64,000 bases of DNA from the NCBI GenBank assembly GCA_037447655.1, contig JBBHKE010003094.1, positions 114,767 to 178,766 on the forward strand, given 5' to 3'. Every line of letters starts with the position of its first letter. Position 1 is the stretch's first letter. Under the pieces are notes generated by a model. The model did not search any database and was not told the DNA's origin. It saw only the letters and a list, made by a program, of their open reading frames with translations. Of this stretch, positions 32,290 to 44,650 are shown in pieces. Origin of the DNA: Zygnema cylindricum. Lineage: Eukaryota; Streptophyta; Zygnematophyceae; Zygnematales; Zygnemataceae. A program made the position numbers and the translations under genes.

Positions 32290-32710
32290 CTCTGTTATGA
32301 TTTGATTCGAATTTGGTTCATATGATTTTATTTTGTTTCATATGAGATTTTTACAGGAGTTGGTTCATATTTGATTCGTATTTGGTTTCTTTCCGGGTTA
32401 TATTCGGTTTATGTGATTTTTCTTTCATATTTGGTACATGCCTGGTTCAAATCTGTTCCTATTTGGTTCATTTTTGGTTTTTGTGGTTTTCCTTCATGCT
32501 CGGTTCATGTTTGGTGTACAAATGGTTTATCTGATTTTGTTTTTGGAGTTGGTTTTTATTGGTTCATATTTGTTTATTTTTGGTTCACACTTGGTTCAAA
32601 TTTGGTCCTATTTGGTTCAAATTTGGTTTATAATTGGTTTATAACTGGTTTATAACTGGTTTATAATTGGTTTATAATTGGTTTATATTTGGTATGTATT
32701 TGGTTTATAA
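32290..32710. repeat. Degenerate TTTGGTT(C/T)AT repeat
   Basis: Loose 10-12 bp units of TTTGGTTCATA grading into GGTTTATAATT. The plus-strand aromatic-rich frames here are translations of the repeat. Confidence 0.8.
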
Positions 32711-32842
32711 TTGTTTTGTGATTGGTTTGTATGATGTTGGTATAGGATTTGATTCGTTTTCCAACTCGGAGTCGGTTGTGAGATGGACTGTGTGAGATGG
32801 GATTTGAGTTTTGCACTAATTTATGAATGATACCATGGCAGG

Positions 32843-34080
32843 ATAAATTAAAATGCACGATGGTAACCTATCTGAGTCCGGGGGATACAAAAGGGGTGGC
32901 ATGGCCAAAACTCAAAAACTACAATAAAAAACAAATAGAGCAATGGGAACATAAAAAAAGAAAAGAAAAGAAACAATCGACAAGGAAAATAAAAACACCC
33001 AAACTCAAAATGACAGGCACGACAACTCACAAAACCAAAATTACAACACCAACCCCAAATCAATTAATATCTACGTAAACCAACCCCGTAAGCCCCCCTA
33101 GCCTGGGGGGGCACGTTGAGGGAGTTCCGGAACACGACGACGATCCATAACCCCAACAGCCAATCGGAGGATAATAGAAGCCTGCACTCACTGTAAAGCC
33201 ACCAATAAGCGTTGACGATAAAAAGAAGTAAGGACCGAAGGAGAAGGGCTCACAGGTCCTCGGCGCTTGAAAGCACGTCGAGCACAAGTACGGAGAAACT
33301 CGTCCAGTGCAACACCCAAATAACCAGAGATCTCGACCGCCATCGGAATAAAGTCATCCATAGGGTCCCGGTGGGCATAATCACGCTCCTTCGCCTTAGC
33401 GGCATCACGAGCCGCCACCCCAACATGTCGAGCCGCCTGACCAACAACTGTAGCTGAAGTAGGGTTCGCCAAAACAATATCACCGAAGATGCGACAGGCA
33501 CCATCAAGCACACAAACATCGATCCGACGCTTGGGAATAATATGAGAAACTTCCCGACGCATAGAAAAGCCCCCTTCTTAAGCGACAGTCGCAACAGCAT
33601 CGCGAATAGTGTCGTGCGCCTGGATCAAATCTCCCCCATGGGAGCAACGAAGCAAATGGACACCATCGGCCCCCAAGACGCGACCACATGCACAAACAAG
33701 AGAGCCAAGTAAAGGAGGATGGGGGGGGCCAAGGCGAAACCGGAGGGCGGTGGTGAACCGAGCCGGTGAGAATCGGAGAGTGGACAAAATCGGTGTAGGG
33801 AAAAGCCAAGACCCAGAACCAGGTCCACCACAAGAGAGATGACGGGCACGCGAAGAATCGGAGGGAAGCGCCTTGAGAAGGTCGGATTTAATGGCGGCGA
33901 CAACCCGATCAGAAATCGATTCCTGGACACGCTCAACAGATTTTGTAACAAGGGTGGAGAAAATTGGCACATCCACTAGGGCATGGAGAGGAAGAGAACG
34001 TGACGCGTCCAATAGAGATCGCTGGAAGGCGAACACACCGTCTGAAACCCGGGGGATAACAGTAGCTAGAACGGGGGTGT
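32843..34080 (-). pseudogene. Non-LTR retroelement C-terminal fragment (copy 2)
   Basis: Frames 34036-33578 and 33562-33188 give a zinc-binding CACGRVLGADGVHLLRCSHGG region, RIDVCVLDGACRIFGDIVLA (nuclease-like acidic pattern), MAVEISGYLGVALDEFLRTC and the tail FYRQRLLVALQ. The CCHC ligands are intact here. One frame change occurs at about 33575. The 3' UTR extends to about 32843, with GACTCAGATAGGTTACCATCG resembling the same region of copy 1. Copy 2 is 5'-truncated, as is usual for non-LTR elements. Confidence 0.8.
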
Positions 34081-34084
34081 CTTA

Positions 34085-36000
34085 ATTTAAAGAGACTGAT
34101 AGAAGTCGTAATGATAAAATAGCTTTTGTTATAAAAGCAACAACTTGACAGTTAGTTGAACCACAAAGGGATTGGAAAGCTATAGGATGCGAGTTGGTGT
34201 TTAAATTATAACTTTAACTCCAATATTACCATAAACTACTGTGAAATAAGAGTGGTAGCCAAAAGATTTATGCACAGGTTGGGAATTTACTAAAGGAAAG
34301 ATTCTCTCCTTCGTTAGGTTTCCTAGTCTGAAAATTAATGGGTATAATGTGCGAATTGGCAGATCGGCCGAAGTCGCGTCCGTTTACTTTTGTTTATTTT
34401 TCGCACATCGGTTTTTGTCTCGGTTAACTTCGCACGAGTGTAATTGTTGTTGTGTAGGATGTGGTACTTCCGTTTCGTTCCAATACGCATTTTGTTTCGT
34501 GAAAGCGCATGTACATCTCAGTTGCGCGTCCGTCCTTCTGACAAGTGCTTAGTGAGTGCTCGGCAATGGAGTGTCGTCTTGCTGGTAGTGGAGCGTGTGC
34601 AGCAGGTTAGCTGCCGTGTACAGGAAGGGGAGGATTCTATTGCAGTCTGTTTAGTAGAGTTTAGAAAGAAAGGGGAACATTGTGAGTGTCTTACGAAAAT
34701 CCTTTGGCAATATATCGATATTGGCCGAAACCTGTGTACTTTAGTGGTGCATGCTATGTGAGTGATTTTATGCCTTGAGCTTCCATAGATGAATTTGTTT
34801 ACTGCTCTCTGGTTGTGTAGTGACCCTCTCAAAAAATTTCCTAGCTAAATGAGCAGATACATTCTCTCCCTTCAACTGCTGTGTTGATAAGACTAGTCAT
34901 ATTGACGTGAACAATTGTAATCCGTGACAGAAGTTCTCAATAAAAACAACTGATTTACAATCCTAATCATGTTGGTACTCCAATGGCTTAACCTATGACG
35001 AAAGTAGTTACTAATGCTAACAGTGATTCTTAGGGTGTTAAAGCAGTCATAAATATCCCAAATTTTCTCTTCATAGTGTCGCAGACTGTAGAATCATTCC
35101 TACACCAGGTAGAGAGTGTGTGGGGAGGCAGCAGATGTTCAGTGACCACTGACTTACAAAAATGCCTGAGTTTAAACGCATTCCAGCTATTGGAGCTGAT
35201 GTAGGACATAAGTATAAGTCCCACATGAATGGGCTGTTTATGATATGGTGTTCAAATTGTATAAACATGAGCGTGTAAGTTGTGTTTGGGCTAGTCCATG
35301 GCTGTTTGACTTTTCAAGAGAGATCGCACGCAGACACAGCAAAGACTGAATATAATGGGTGGTACTTTGGATTCTGGATATTAAACGAGCAATGCAAAAT
35401 GTGACACAAAGACTTAACCATCCCCAGACCACCCTTCCAGGAGACCCTGTCAAACATTTGCCCCACCAGCATCAAACCAGTCTCCACCAAAACTCGCCGG
35501 GCGGCCTTGCCAAGACGGACCACTCTGCAACCGTAACGCGGTAAAACAGCATGCCCAGGCCAAACGAGTTGCCTGTTATGGAGCATAAACAGCAATTTTT
35601 ATTCATTTTTCCCTCATTACTTGAATTCATATTTACCTGGCAAGTCAACTAACACAGACGGCATAGGAGCTTCAAGCACCCTGAGATGAGTTGTTAACCA
35701 TTCTCCCTCACACCATTAGAGTGCACATTCACACTTTTGATCTGGAACTGTGCAGGGCCAATTTAACAAAGGAGTTCCTTCAGGATTGAGCACAAGCTAG
35801 AGACACAAGAACACATTTGCAAAAATAACCTGAGGACACCGCTGCCTCCTGACAACTGAAAAGCCTTCCTCAACTTACCTGTTTTTAATCTAATTTTTTC
35901 TCAGGCCACTGCCCTACGCTGAACAAAAATTGGTACATTTTCCACAACTAATTGACATAGAAAGCTGACATCAGCTAGTATTGATACATAGCTTACGGAG
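34085..36000. other. No gene assigned
   Basis: A few frames of 60-105 codons occur on both strands without recognisable domains. Nothing supports splicing into a gene. Part of the right side may be downstream sequence of the cyclophilin gene. Confidence 0.4.
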
Positions 36001-36006
36001 CCCTTC

Positions 36007-38553
36007 TCATTGGTCTTTAATTTCCCCTGAGTCGGCAATGATGCATGTACTCTTGGGCCTGTCTGAGCGATCCGTTGGTTGGCTCTCCAGCTCCCGCACC
36101 AGCGACATCCCCTCCAGCACCTGACCAAACACCACGTGACGGCCGTCGAGCCACGGAGTCTGCGACCATCCGAGCCAAATCGTAACCCGACCGTAACAAA
36201 GTTTATTAATTCATCAGACCTCTAATCGTTATGTTCATGATTTCCTAAACACTACACAACTACAATAAAAATAACAATTTAATTAAAAACTTTCCAGTTG
36301 GTTAAGCAATAAAATAATATTCCAGAGAGAGGAGCAGCCTCGCATTTTCAAACAAAAAAGAGTGATGGCAGGACACTTCACAACCAGAGGAGGGGAGTTT
36401 TACCGGTACAGTGCAGAGGAAGAACTGACTGCCGTTGGTGTTGGGCCCAGAGTTAGCCATGCTCACAATGCCAGGGCCTGTGTGCTTCACTGCACCCCAC
36501 ATAGACAAAGACAATTAATCAGAATAGAGGATTTTGAACTGCCATTGCTGAAGTTCCACCATTCCTAACCAACAAGCACAGTCTGTATTTACGTTTACAA
36601 GATTGCCTTGTGAAGTATAATGAGTTTCCCACAGTCAAAATGAGACTTACAGTTGAAGTTCTCATCTGCGAATTTGGCCCCATAGATGCTCTTTCCACCA
36701 TATCCCTGGAATGAAACAAGACAACTTGAAGTATACTTCAGTCCAAAGCTATGCCAAATGTGCTGGCGACATAAAAAAAAAAGTTCCACAAACATGTGAA
36801 GACAACCAGAGTCCCTGGGCGGTCAACACAGGAGCATGCCCATCATTTGCATAAATTCACAAAGTTGCAAAACCCAACAGGTTCCCAACACGCAACTCCA
36901 GGAACTCTGCCAACGACTCACATTTCCTGAGGTGATGTCTCCTCCCTGAATCATGAAGTCTTTGATAATACGGTGGAAGGGAGAGCCCTTATAACCGAAA
37001 CCCTCCTGCCCTGGGTGCACATCACACTCCAGTGTCAGTGTGTACCATTCTTACACTGACGCATCGTTTGCTGAAAAGTTAAATGTCAAACTTCAGAGCA
37101 TGGAGATGAATATGTGCACATGCTATACCTAGCCTAAGAAATGACAACACCTTGGTCTTTACTTCCAAAGGACTTGATCGACACATCAAGAATCAGAATT
37201 TTGGGCTGTCAAAGACGTCGAATGATATTCAAACACACGTCATTCTAACAGCGTCAGTAAACACAGTGAGCATACAGTGATTTCCCATAACTCTTGTCAT
37301 AACCTACTTAATGTCCACTTCCGTAATACATCCATCGAACTTGAATAAACTCAGTTAACGACAAAGTATAAAACTTTAACCACATCAAGCCAGCAACTTA
37401 GAAACCACTAAATGTTTATTCGCAACAATTGACAGGAAAGGCTGTAGTGCAACACTGTCAAAGGAAAAAACAACCAAAAAATTTAGGCTGCTCGATAAGT
37501 TTACAACCACGTAATGGGCAGATTAACACCGCTTTTCTCATGCACTTGATTACCAATAACCCAATCTTGATTTCAGTTTGTGTTCATGAAAAATGATTTT
37601 ACAGCAACACCGATACAGAAAAAAACCTCATATATTTCGAACCTCAGGGAAAGCAGACAATTCCTACATCGATAACTCATAAGAAGACCAGCTTCTAATT
37701 ATCGCTGTGATACTATACTGTCTTTCTAACAATCATGTCCTTCTCCATGATAACCATCAGGCATAAAGCTTACCTGTGCAAAGGGCTCGGAAGTTCTCTG
37801 CTGTCTTTGGAACCTCTTCACCAAAGAGGCCCACGACTATCCTACCGGCTGGCTTACCCCCGATCTCGACATCAAAAAATACTTTGGTTGTCACCTTTGC
37901 TTGCGTCTCCACTTCCTGTGAATATTAAAACATCAAATCGCCAAACTGTGATACATCGATGACCATGACTACCATAGTTTATTGCCATCTTTTAACTGGA
38001 AACTACTCCAATTTCATTCTATGTGGTTGGCCAATCCATAATGGTTACCGGCGTCATGCAATTTATACCCCAGAAGTCAAAAAGTGACGAAGCAAAAATG
38101 ACAAAAACAGAGAAAACCACAGTATCAGTGGACATAAAAGCGCTCCATCATCGCCATGTAGTGCATGAGCGCAGACCACTGTCAGAAAAATTGAGGAGGG
38201 AAAGAGGGAGAGAGGAAGAGAGGAGACCCTAAAACGTCCTCAGGAGGTATCTTACCTGTGCGACTGCTCGTGGAGCCGACGCATATCTGCGTGTGGATTC
38301 TGTGCCACGTGGCACAGCTGCATTGGTGCGCAGAGAAATTCCCCATGCTTCAGACAGAGAGGCTCTGAGAGCTCTGGGCCCTTGAGGAAGAGCTCTGACA
38401 ATAGGGGCCGCAGCAGTTACACTCTGTCACACTCAAAGTAGAAGTCAGAGCAAAGATGACAAATGTATAAACCGAATGCTAAAATGCACTGCAGCGAAGA
38501 GGAAAACAATGGCTTACCAGACGTGCGCCCAAACCGCAGTAAGCGGTGGCCAT
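36007..38553 (-). CDS. Plastid-type cyclophilin (peptidyl-prolyl cis-trans isomerase), 7 coding exons
   Basis: Cyclophilins isomerise Xaa-Pro bonds. Exons on the minus strand: 38553-38518, 38423-38256, 37915-37774, 37010-36922, 36705-36651, 36489-36404, 36159-36007. All introns are GT-AG and phases join cleanly, giving 242 residues. The first about 68 residues ([20 protein letters not shown], then Arg/Ala/Ser-rich to [12 protein letters not shown]) look like an organelle transit peptide. The catalytic domain follows: [33 protein letters not shown] (catalytic Arg), [29 protein letters not shown], and [13 protein letters not shown] with the Trp and His of the active site. It most resembles plant CYP20-2/CYP20-3 types. 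Upstream in frame there is a stop before any other ATG. CTVPTPWLD has Pro where Lys is usual. No disruption is seen. Confidence 0.9.
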
Positions 38554-38559
38554 GGCGTC

Positions 38560-40754
38560 TGCAATGCAAGTAGAGAAAGACAGGAAAGTTTCTAATAGGG
38601 TTAAGAGACAGAACTGCTACCACAGTATGAGCGAGCGGGTGTTGTGAAACAAACAAGTGAGAGGCAAATCGGAATGAGAAAGTCGCACGTGTGAAAATAT
38701 ATTTCCTAGGACATTTTTAGAAGTGATCTCAGCCGTCCGATCTGCAATTTTGCCCCAGACGCGAAAAGATTTGCTCGCACGGTTCGCGCTCCTGGGTGTT
38801 TGTAGACCAATCACGTCAAGTTACGGTCCAGGGAGTGCATGGCTGTTAGGAGTACCGTACAGTAACAGTAACAGTACTTCATAGAGGCGATTCGCGTGCC
38901 ATTCCGTCCGCGCTTGGGTGCATACATGCGAATGGAGTAAAAGTCAGCCCGCTTTTACTCCGCTCTCCAGGAAGTATGTAGAGTATATAAACCAGTCGGA
39001 GTAGTAGCAGGTTTGGGCGTAAAAACGTCGCAAAGTGACATTCTTCAGTCGCCTAGGACTGCAACGCGTCGCGTCGCGTCGTACGCATCGCGCTTGCGAC
39101 CATAAAAATTCACAGAGCGTGCACATCTAGTCGCACGAGGTGTCGCAGGAGGAAAAAAAAAATGGTTAAAAAACCTAAAAAATCAGAAAAAACTGGAAAT
39201 TACCAAAAGAAACTTAATAATAAAGTTATAGAACGAATTAAAAGGAAAAAATAAAACACAAAGAAAGCTCGAAAATATATGAAGAAAACATATGAAATGT
39301 ATTATTTTCCGATTAAAAAAAAAAAGTAAGAAATATCAAATAAATGGAAAAATTTGAAAACAAAATTAGATGAAATGCAACATTACAGGAAATTTTTTTA
39401 TTACAAAAGCCGAGAAGAAAAGAAGATGTAAATTACTAAAATTAGAAAAACTAACAAATTTTGCAAAACATCATAGAAATAAATCGAAAACCTAAGATTT
39501 TTGACCCAAAAAAGATATGAACTTAAAAAAAATCATAAAGTTAGTATAAACTTTAATATTGTCAAAAATTATAAAAATTCATTAAAAAACAATATTTTAA
39601 TACCAGAAAAAAAAAAAAAATCTGTAATACTAATAAAAAAACATGAAAAATAAAAAAAAAAATATCGTTTGATAGGTAAGTTAACAAGAAAAAATGTAGA
39701 ACAAAATTAAGAAAGGTACAACATTGTAAGCCAAATTGTCATTTTTAAAAAGTAATCAATAAAGAAAAAAAACATGCAAAATAGTTAAATGGGTTCAAGA
39801 ACATAAATGGTTTAAAAAAAAAAAAAAACAAACAACAAAACCCTGAAAACCTTAAAATGCTATATCGTTGGTAACATAAATAATGTGACATATAACCGTG
39901 TCGAATCTGATAAATTGTTGAATACTTCGTACTTTGTATCGGTTTGTTTGGATTTTCTATGTATAAGAAATAACTAGAATACTAGGTGAGCAACTGAACG
40001 AATGTTGTGTGAAAGCTTTGTCATAAAAGACAAAACAAAAAATAATCAAGAAAACAATAAAGATGGTAACGCACGAAACGCTGTGCTCATGTAAGCGAAT
40101 CAACATTTTGAAATTTGAAAATTTTGAATTTTGTTAAAGAAAGATCATGCGCTCGCGATGATAGAAGAATTTTCATGCACTGAAAAATAATGATCTAAGA
40201 AGACAAAGACGACGAGCCATACACCTCCATTTACTCATTCAACGAAGTTTGCTGGTTGGCAGGTTGGTTCTTGTTAGCCATTGGAAAACTTTGAATTTAT
40301 TTTGTATGTTTGTTTTCTCTGAAACCTATTCTGTATAGAAAGTGCAGGAAGAGCACGAACATGTGCTCACCACAAGTTTTGATTGATATGTAACTACAGA
40401 AAGCAGGATGCATTCTTACCTGAGAAAGTGTTTATGATAAATTAGTTGATGAAGTTAGGTGGCTTGTTTCAGGGTATTCAACGACGAAGTAGCGCATCAA
40501 CGAATTGTTGAGGTTGTTACTTGTAGTGAATTGCGTAACGAGGTGGTAGTTAATAAATAGAAATGTTGCTATTACAAGACTCCACAAACTTTTACGTTCG
40601 ACAAGGTCAGTTTTCATTTCATTTTCCAAACAAAAAACTAAACAAGGGAGTTTCATGGTGTTGTATCTCCTTTCACAGCACAAGTAACCAATGGTTTCGT
40701 TTGTTGTGTTGGGAGGACATAGGTGGTTGGAAAAAGAGTTTATAACCCTTTCAG
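38560..40754. other. No gene seen; AT-rich with one TATA-like site
   Basis: Immediately upstream of the cyclophilin start is probable promoter DNA. AGTATATAAACC on the plus strand at about 38981 is a good TATA box, but no downstream gene was recognised. 39160-39840 is extremely A-rich. Confidence 0.4.
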
Positions 40755-40764
40755 NNNNNNNNNN
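40755..40764. other. Assembly gap (10 N)
   Basis: Ten N bases mark a join of contigs. The true distance is unknown, so order across this point depends on scaffolding. Confidence 0.99.
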
Positions 40765-41069
40765 AAATAACGATCACCCCTACAGGGGGGAGCCTAAACA
40801 CTAGAAGAGTACCGCAGGGCGGAACACCGTCAGCGGTTTGGGTTACCACCCTAAACGGAATAGCAACACCCTCTCCAAAATATATCTAACCACCGAGCAC
40901 GCTATACAGAGGTCGAGGTTGGTCGAAAGGTACTAATAAAGAGAGGAGTAGTCAAACCTCACCGGTGCTCTCCCCCAACACTCCGCCACCAGGTGCCCTA
41001 AGCACGGAACAACCTACATGTAGGCCTAACCAATCAGGAGGTCCAGCTGCAAAGGTTACGGAAGGACAA
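40765..41069. other. Unassigned GC-richer block between the gap and a retroelement fragment
   Basis: There are no long frames. The block has short inverted motifs such as GGTTTGGGTTACCACCCTAAAC. It could be the end of another retroelement, cut by the gap. Confidence 0.3.
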
Positions 41070-42400
41070 TCAGAGATGGAGCCGCCATAAGCTCTGAAAA
41101 ATCACGTTCCGATCCACCGTATTAAAGGCATTGGAAACGTCGACCTGGAGGACTAACCAATCCGGATGTACATCCAACAAGGCACGAATCCCGTGGACCA
41201 CCGCCTCACAACCCCCTCTCGTGGCCACTCCAAACTGATGAGGAGAGAAATAATCATGGAAAGCTGGTTGGAGCTGGAGACATATCGCACGAGCCACCAA
41301 TCTATATAAAACCTCTCCCACAACGATAAGGCAAATCCCACCATTGGGTTTGGCGACTGCCACAAGGCGGGACGCCATGAGAAGATCACAAATCCGAGGG
41401 GGGACATCCCCACTAGCAATAAAGGAACATACTCAAAAAAATACACCGAACCTTGGGCGCCCGATTCAGGGGGCAAAACATTGCAAAACAACTCATACAC
41501 TGTGCCCGAGGGGGCCCCGGCTGAAAGGTGAGGAGAAGAGCTAAACCTTAATGAACACCTCCCGATCCAAAGTAAAACTCTAAGAAGGCTCAAAGGCGTG
41601 GATGGAAGGGGGTAATGGGGAAGGGGCGGTGGAGAGCTCGAAGGACCTCAATAGTGGAAGAAGATCCGGGGGCAGGGGTGAATGGATGTAGGGCCCGAAC
41701 CGCTCGAGAAAGCTCACCAAAACGGCCTAAGTGAATCGCTCGACAATAAGAGGCAGGGACATCTGATGGCCTAGTTGGCCGACGTGGTATGAAAAAGGTG
41801 CTCGATACCCGATCCTCATGCTCGGCTTGGAGGGCCTTCCAGTCACCACGAAGGAATCGGCGACAACACGCCATAGTTTCTCTAGACCCACTGCCCCCTC
41901 CACGACCTTGAAGGACTAGCACCCGGAGAGAGAACATAAGAAGAAGGTGCCAAGGAGCAATGTCTGTCGGGTTTGAAGAAATGTGGGTTAAGGGGAGGTG
42001 GAGGGCATCTTGTACTATTGTCCTGACGACCTTAGGAATACGGGTGCACAATCGAGGGCGAGGGGCTCCCAAATCGTAAGCCCCCGAAACATCTAACTCA
42101 CGGACGAAATTCCAATCCTCATCTGTGGGGTCGGACGGGAGTGTGGTCGACGACGATTGAGGAGAGGTGATAGACAAAGGACCACCCAGGGTTATACAAT
42201 GTGGACAACTCCGTGTATGAAGGGAAAATTGGGCCCCAAAGGTAAAAAGGTTGTGACACCCAAGACATTCCAAACGCCTAGAATCTTTGGAGGTGGGGGA
42301 GGGATAAGGGAATAAGAAGGGCTTCCGGACATGATCAATAAGTCAAAGAAGCCATGGGAATTGGGAGGGTGAGAGGAAGTTAAAGCGTGGGAGAGGAAAA
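41070..42400 (-). pseudogene. Non-LTR retroelement N-terminal and RT fragment (copy 3)
   Basis: From about 42400 downwards: a Pro-rich start (MSGSPSYSLIPPPPPK), a zinc-finger-like LGCHNLFTFGAQFSLHTRSC, ELDVSGAYDLGAPRPRL, LLMFSLRVLVLQGRGGGS, SPHLSAGAPSGTVYE, MASRLVAVAKPNGGI, HQFGVATRGGCEAVVHGI and VLQVDVSNAFNTVDRNVIF (RT motif A). It stops shortly after motif A, at about 41085, so it lacks RT motifs B and C and the C-terminus. Frameshifts lie at about 41590 and 41380. A 3'-truncated copy is unusual for target-primed elements; deletion or the nearby gap may explain it. Confidence 0.8.
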
Positions 42401-42508
42401 GGAACCATGTGGGATGGATGGGAAAATTGGTAGTGGGCGAAAACAAAACATAAAGTTTGATGTTGTGGTTTTGCCAATGTGCGTGCTGTAGGCACGGGCC
42501 GACGGCCA

Positions 42509-42760
42509 GATCTGGAGGTACATGGTTACGGGGAGTAGGAACTATCGCGTAGTGCAGGGGGAAAAGATGAAATAGAGGAGATCTGGAGGTACCTGGTTAC
42601 GGGGAGTATGAGCTGCCGCGTATTACAAGAGGAAAAGACGAAATAGAGGAGATCCGGAGGTACATGGTTACGGGGAGTAGGAACTGCCGCGAAGTGCAGG
42701 AGGAAAAGACGAAATAGAGGAGATTCGGAGGTACATGGTTACGGGGTGGGGGAAGTTAGG
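42509..42760. repeat. 71-bp tandem repeat, 3.5 units, at the 5' side of copy 3
   Basis: Units begin GATCYGGAGGTACATGGTTA at 42509, 42580, 42651 and 42722. They contain CGGGGAGTAGGAACTGCCGCG and end GACGAAATAGAG. The array lies directly upstream (minus-strand sense) of the copy-3 coding region, like the monomers of copy 1, but the sequence is unrelated to them. Confidence 0.85.
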
Positions 42761-43330
42761 GTTTGGGGCGAGAATGGATGACCTACCCTTTGATTCCAAT
42801 GGGTTACCGTTGTGATTTCTTAATAAAGTCTCATTGTACTTTTGACCAGGGATTTGTCATATATATTTGTCTTTTTGATACCTCAGGCTAATTAATGTGA
42901 AGGTTTTTTTTTTTTTTTGCCGATCCTTATCAGTTGGTGATTTTTTTTTGTGTCGTTATTTTGAATCTTATGAAAAAGCTCATTTTGTCAAAAACCTTAA
43001 ATAGTGTTAACAATAAATTGTCGCGAGGAATGCACCGACCATCGAGAACACTTGATATTGACTTTAGAAATCTAACAGAGCCGCCTAATTGGCCGATCCA
43101 TATGAGAATCAGTATATTGCCCGTCATTATTTAAAGTCGAACATTCTCCGAACAGTAGAGGCTCTTTTTCTCATAACACATTTTTCCGATTTTCCATCAT
43201 GATGTCCTGGCCGAAAGGTAAGATCGTCACTTTTCGACTTTTTGCCTCAGAAAAAGAATCCAACGGCCCATCACAGAGCAAACGCTTTTGACTGCCTTAA
43301 ACATATTCAATTCTTATAATTATGGGCGAA

Positions 43331-43557
43331 GTACACCGTGTATCGCTATTAGTGTTAATGTTTTTTTAGTCTTTTAAAACATCTTTTCTCTGTACACACG
43401 TCGGATTGTAGATCTGACGATTGCGATTGACATTGACAGGTAAGATTCGCAGCTTTCAATTGGCGGTCTCCATTTTGAAAATTGGAGAAGTGTGTACGGA
43501 TAAAAGATGTTTTAAATGACGAAAAATTATTAACACTAATAGTGATTCACGGTGTAC
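43331..43557. mobile_element. 227-bp MITE with about 85-bp inverted repeats
   Basis: Left arm GTACACCGTGTATCGCTATT, then TTTTAAAACATCTTTTCTC and TGTACACACG. The right arm is its inverse, with ATTAACACTAATAGTGATTC and CACGGTGTAC. TA flanks CACCG at each end. It is almost entirely a hairpin. It is homologous to 20953-21164. Confidence 0.8.
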
Positions 43558-43559
43558 TT

Positions 43560-44305
43560 TACAAGGATGGGCACCTTAGGTTGTTTCATCCCTCGGCTTT
43601 TGGTGCTTTGACATACTGCCCCTAAAAGAAGAAACCCTAAAAAATCTCTTCTTGGAAAAGACTTCAAACCTATTCAAATAATGAACAATCATTAATAATC
43701 CGACAACCTCAAAATCAGATGGTGTTTGGGAGCTTCACTCAAAGGCCTCGAACGCCTCTTGGTGCCTTTCCTCCATATTCCTTTCCATGTCCGTAAACCG
43801 ATACAAGACACTATTAAAAACCTGAAAAAGTTGTAGAGCAAAAATATCGGCCGAAATATAAGGTATCTATTTTCTTTCGAGGACACCTTTACCATGCGGA
43901 GCCCTAAATGTGAAAGACTCACCTAATGCCTCGGGTCAAAATTGAAAAGAAGTTTAGCTGACCGATCACTAAAAACATGAATAATACAAAAATATGACTA
44001 ACAAATAATCACAAATAACAAATTGCCGGTGCACCAATCTTCAAAAGTGCGTGATAAAATAATGACATTATCAATATAGCATTTGGCACAACCAATGTCC
44101 CTTAACACGCCATCTGTCGCCCATTCAACTTGGTGGGGGGATTTTCCACCCAAAAAGGGTTATACAACCACTTATAGAAACTATTCTCTATCTAAAACAC
44201 GTTGTTTTACGATAGTTTTAATCCAAAGGGACTAGATGAAACTAATGCCTGAATTCAAGGGTTGATAACACTGTCACCGTTACGAGGGAGTATTAAAAAA
44301 TAGAG
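43560..44305. other. No gene seen
   Basis: AT-rich sequence with one 76-codon minus-strand frame (43692-43922) lacking family-like features. Confidence 0.4.
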
Positions 44306-44309
44306 TTAA

Positions 44310-44316
44310 AAATAAA

Positions 44317-44380
<64 letters not shown>

Positions 44381-44606
44381 GTATATATATGTGTATATAT
44401 GTGTACATGTATATGTGTATATGTGTATATGTATATGTGTATATGTATATGTGTATGTCTATCTATATACATATATATCTACGTCTATGTATATATATGT
44501 AGATATATATGTATACATATATATGTAAACATATATGTATATATGTATATATACATGTGTATATGTATATATATGTATATGTACAATATATGTATACATA
44601 TATGTA

Positions 44607-44647
<41 letters not shown>
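44310..44647. repeat. (AT)n/(GTAT)n microsatellite at the left edge of the Copia element
   Basis: About 340 bp of AT and GTATAT units up to the first base of the 5' LTR. The Tyr/Ile/Val/Cys-rich frames are artefacts. Confidence 0.9.

Positions 44648-44650
<3 letters not shown>

Noticed and set aside
32827-33078. Possible last PEX11 exon or small Lys-rich gene
   Set aside because: The sequence belongs to the 3' UTR of the minus-strand retroelement copy 2, and a better last exon exists upstream.
38981-39130. Plus-strand gene starting at the TATA box
   Set aside because: A good TATA-like sequence, but no ORF, splice sites or RNA-gene features follow before the A-rich region.
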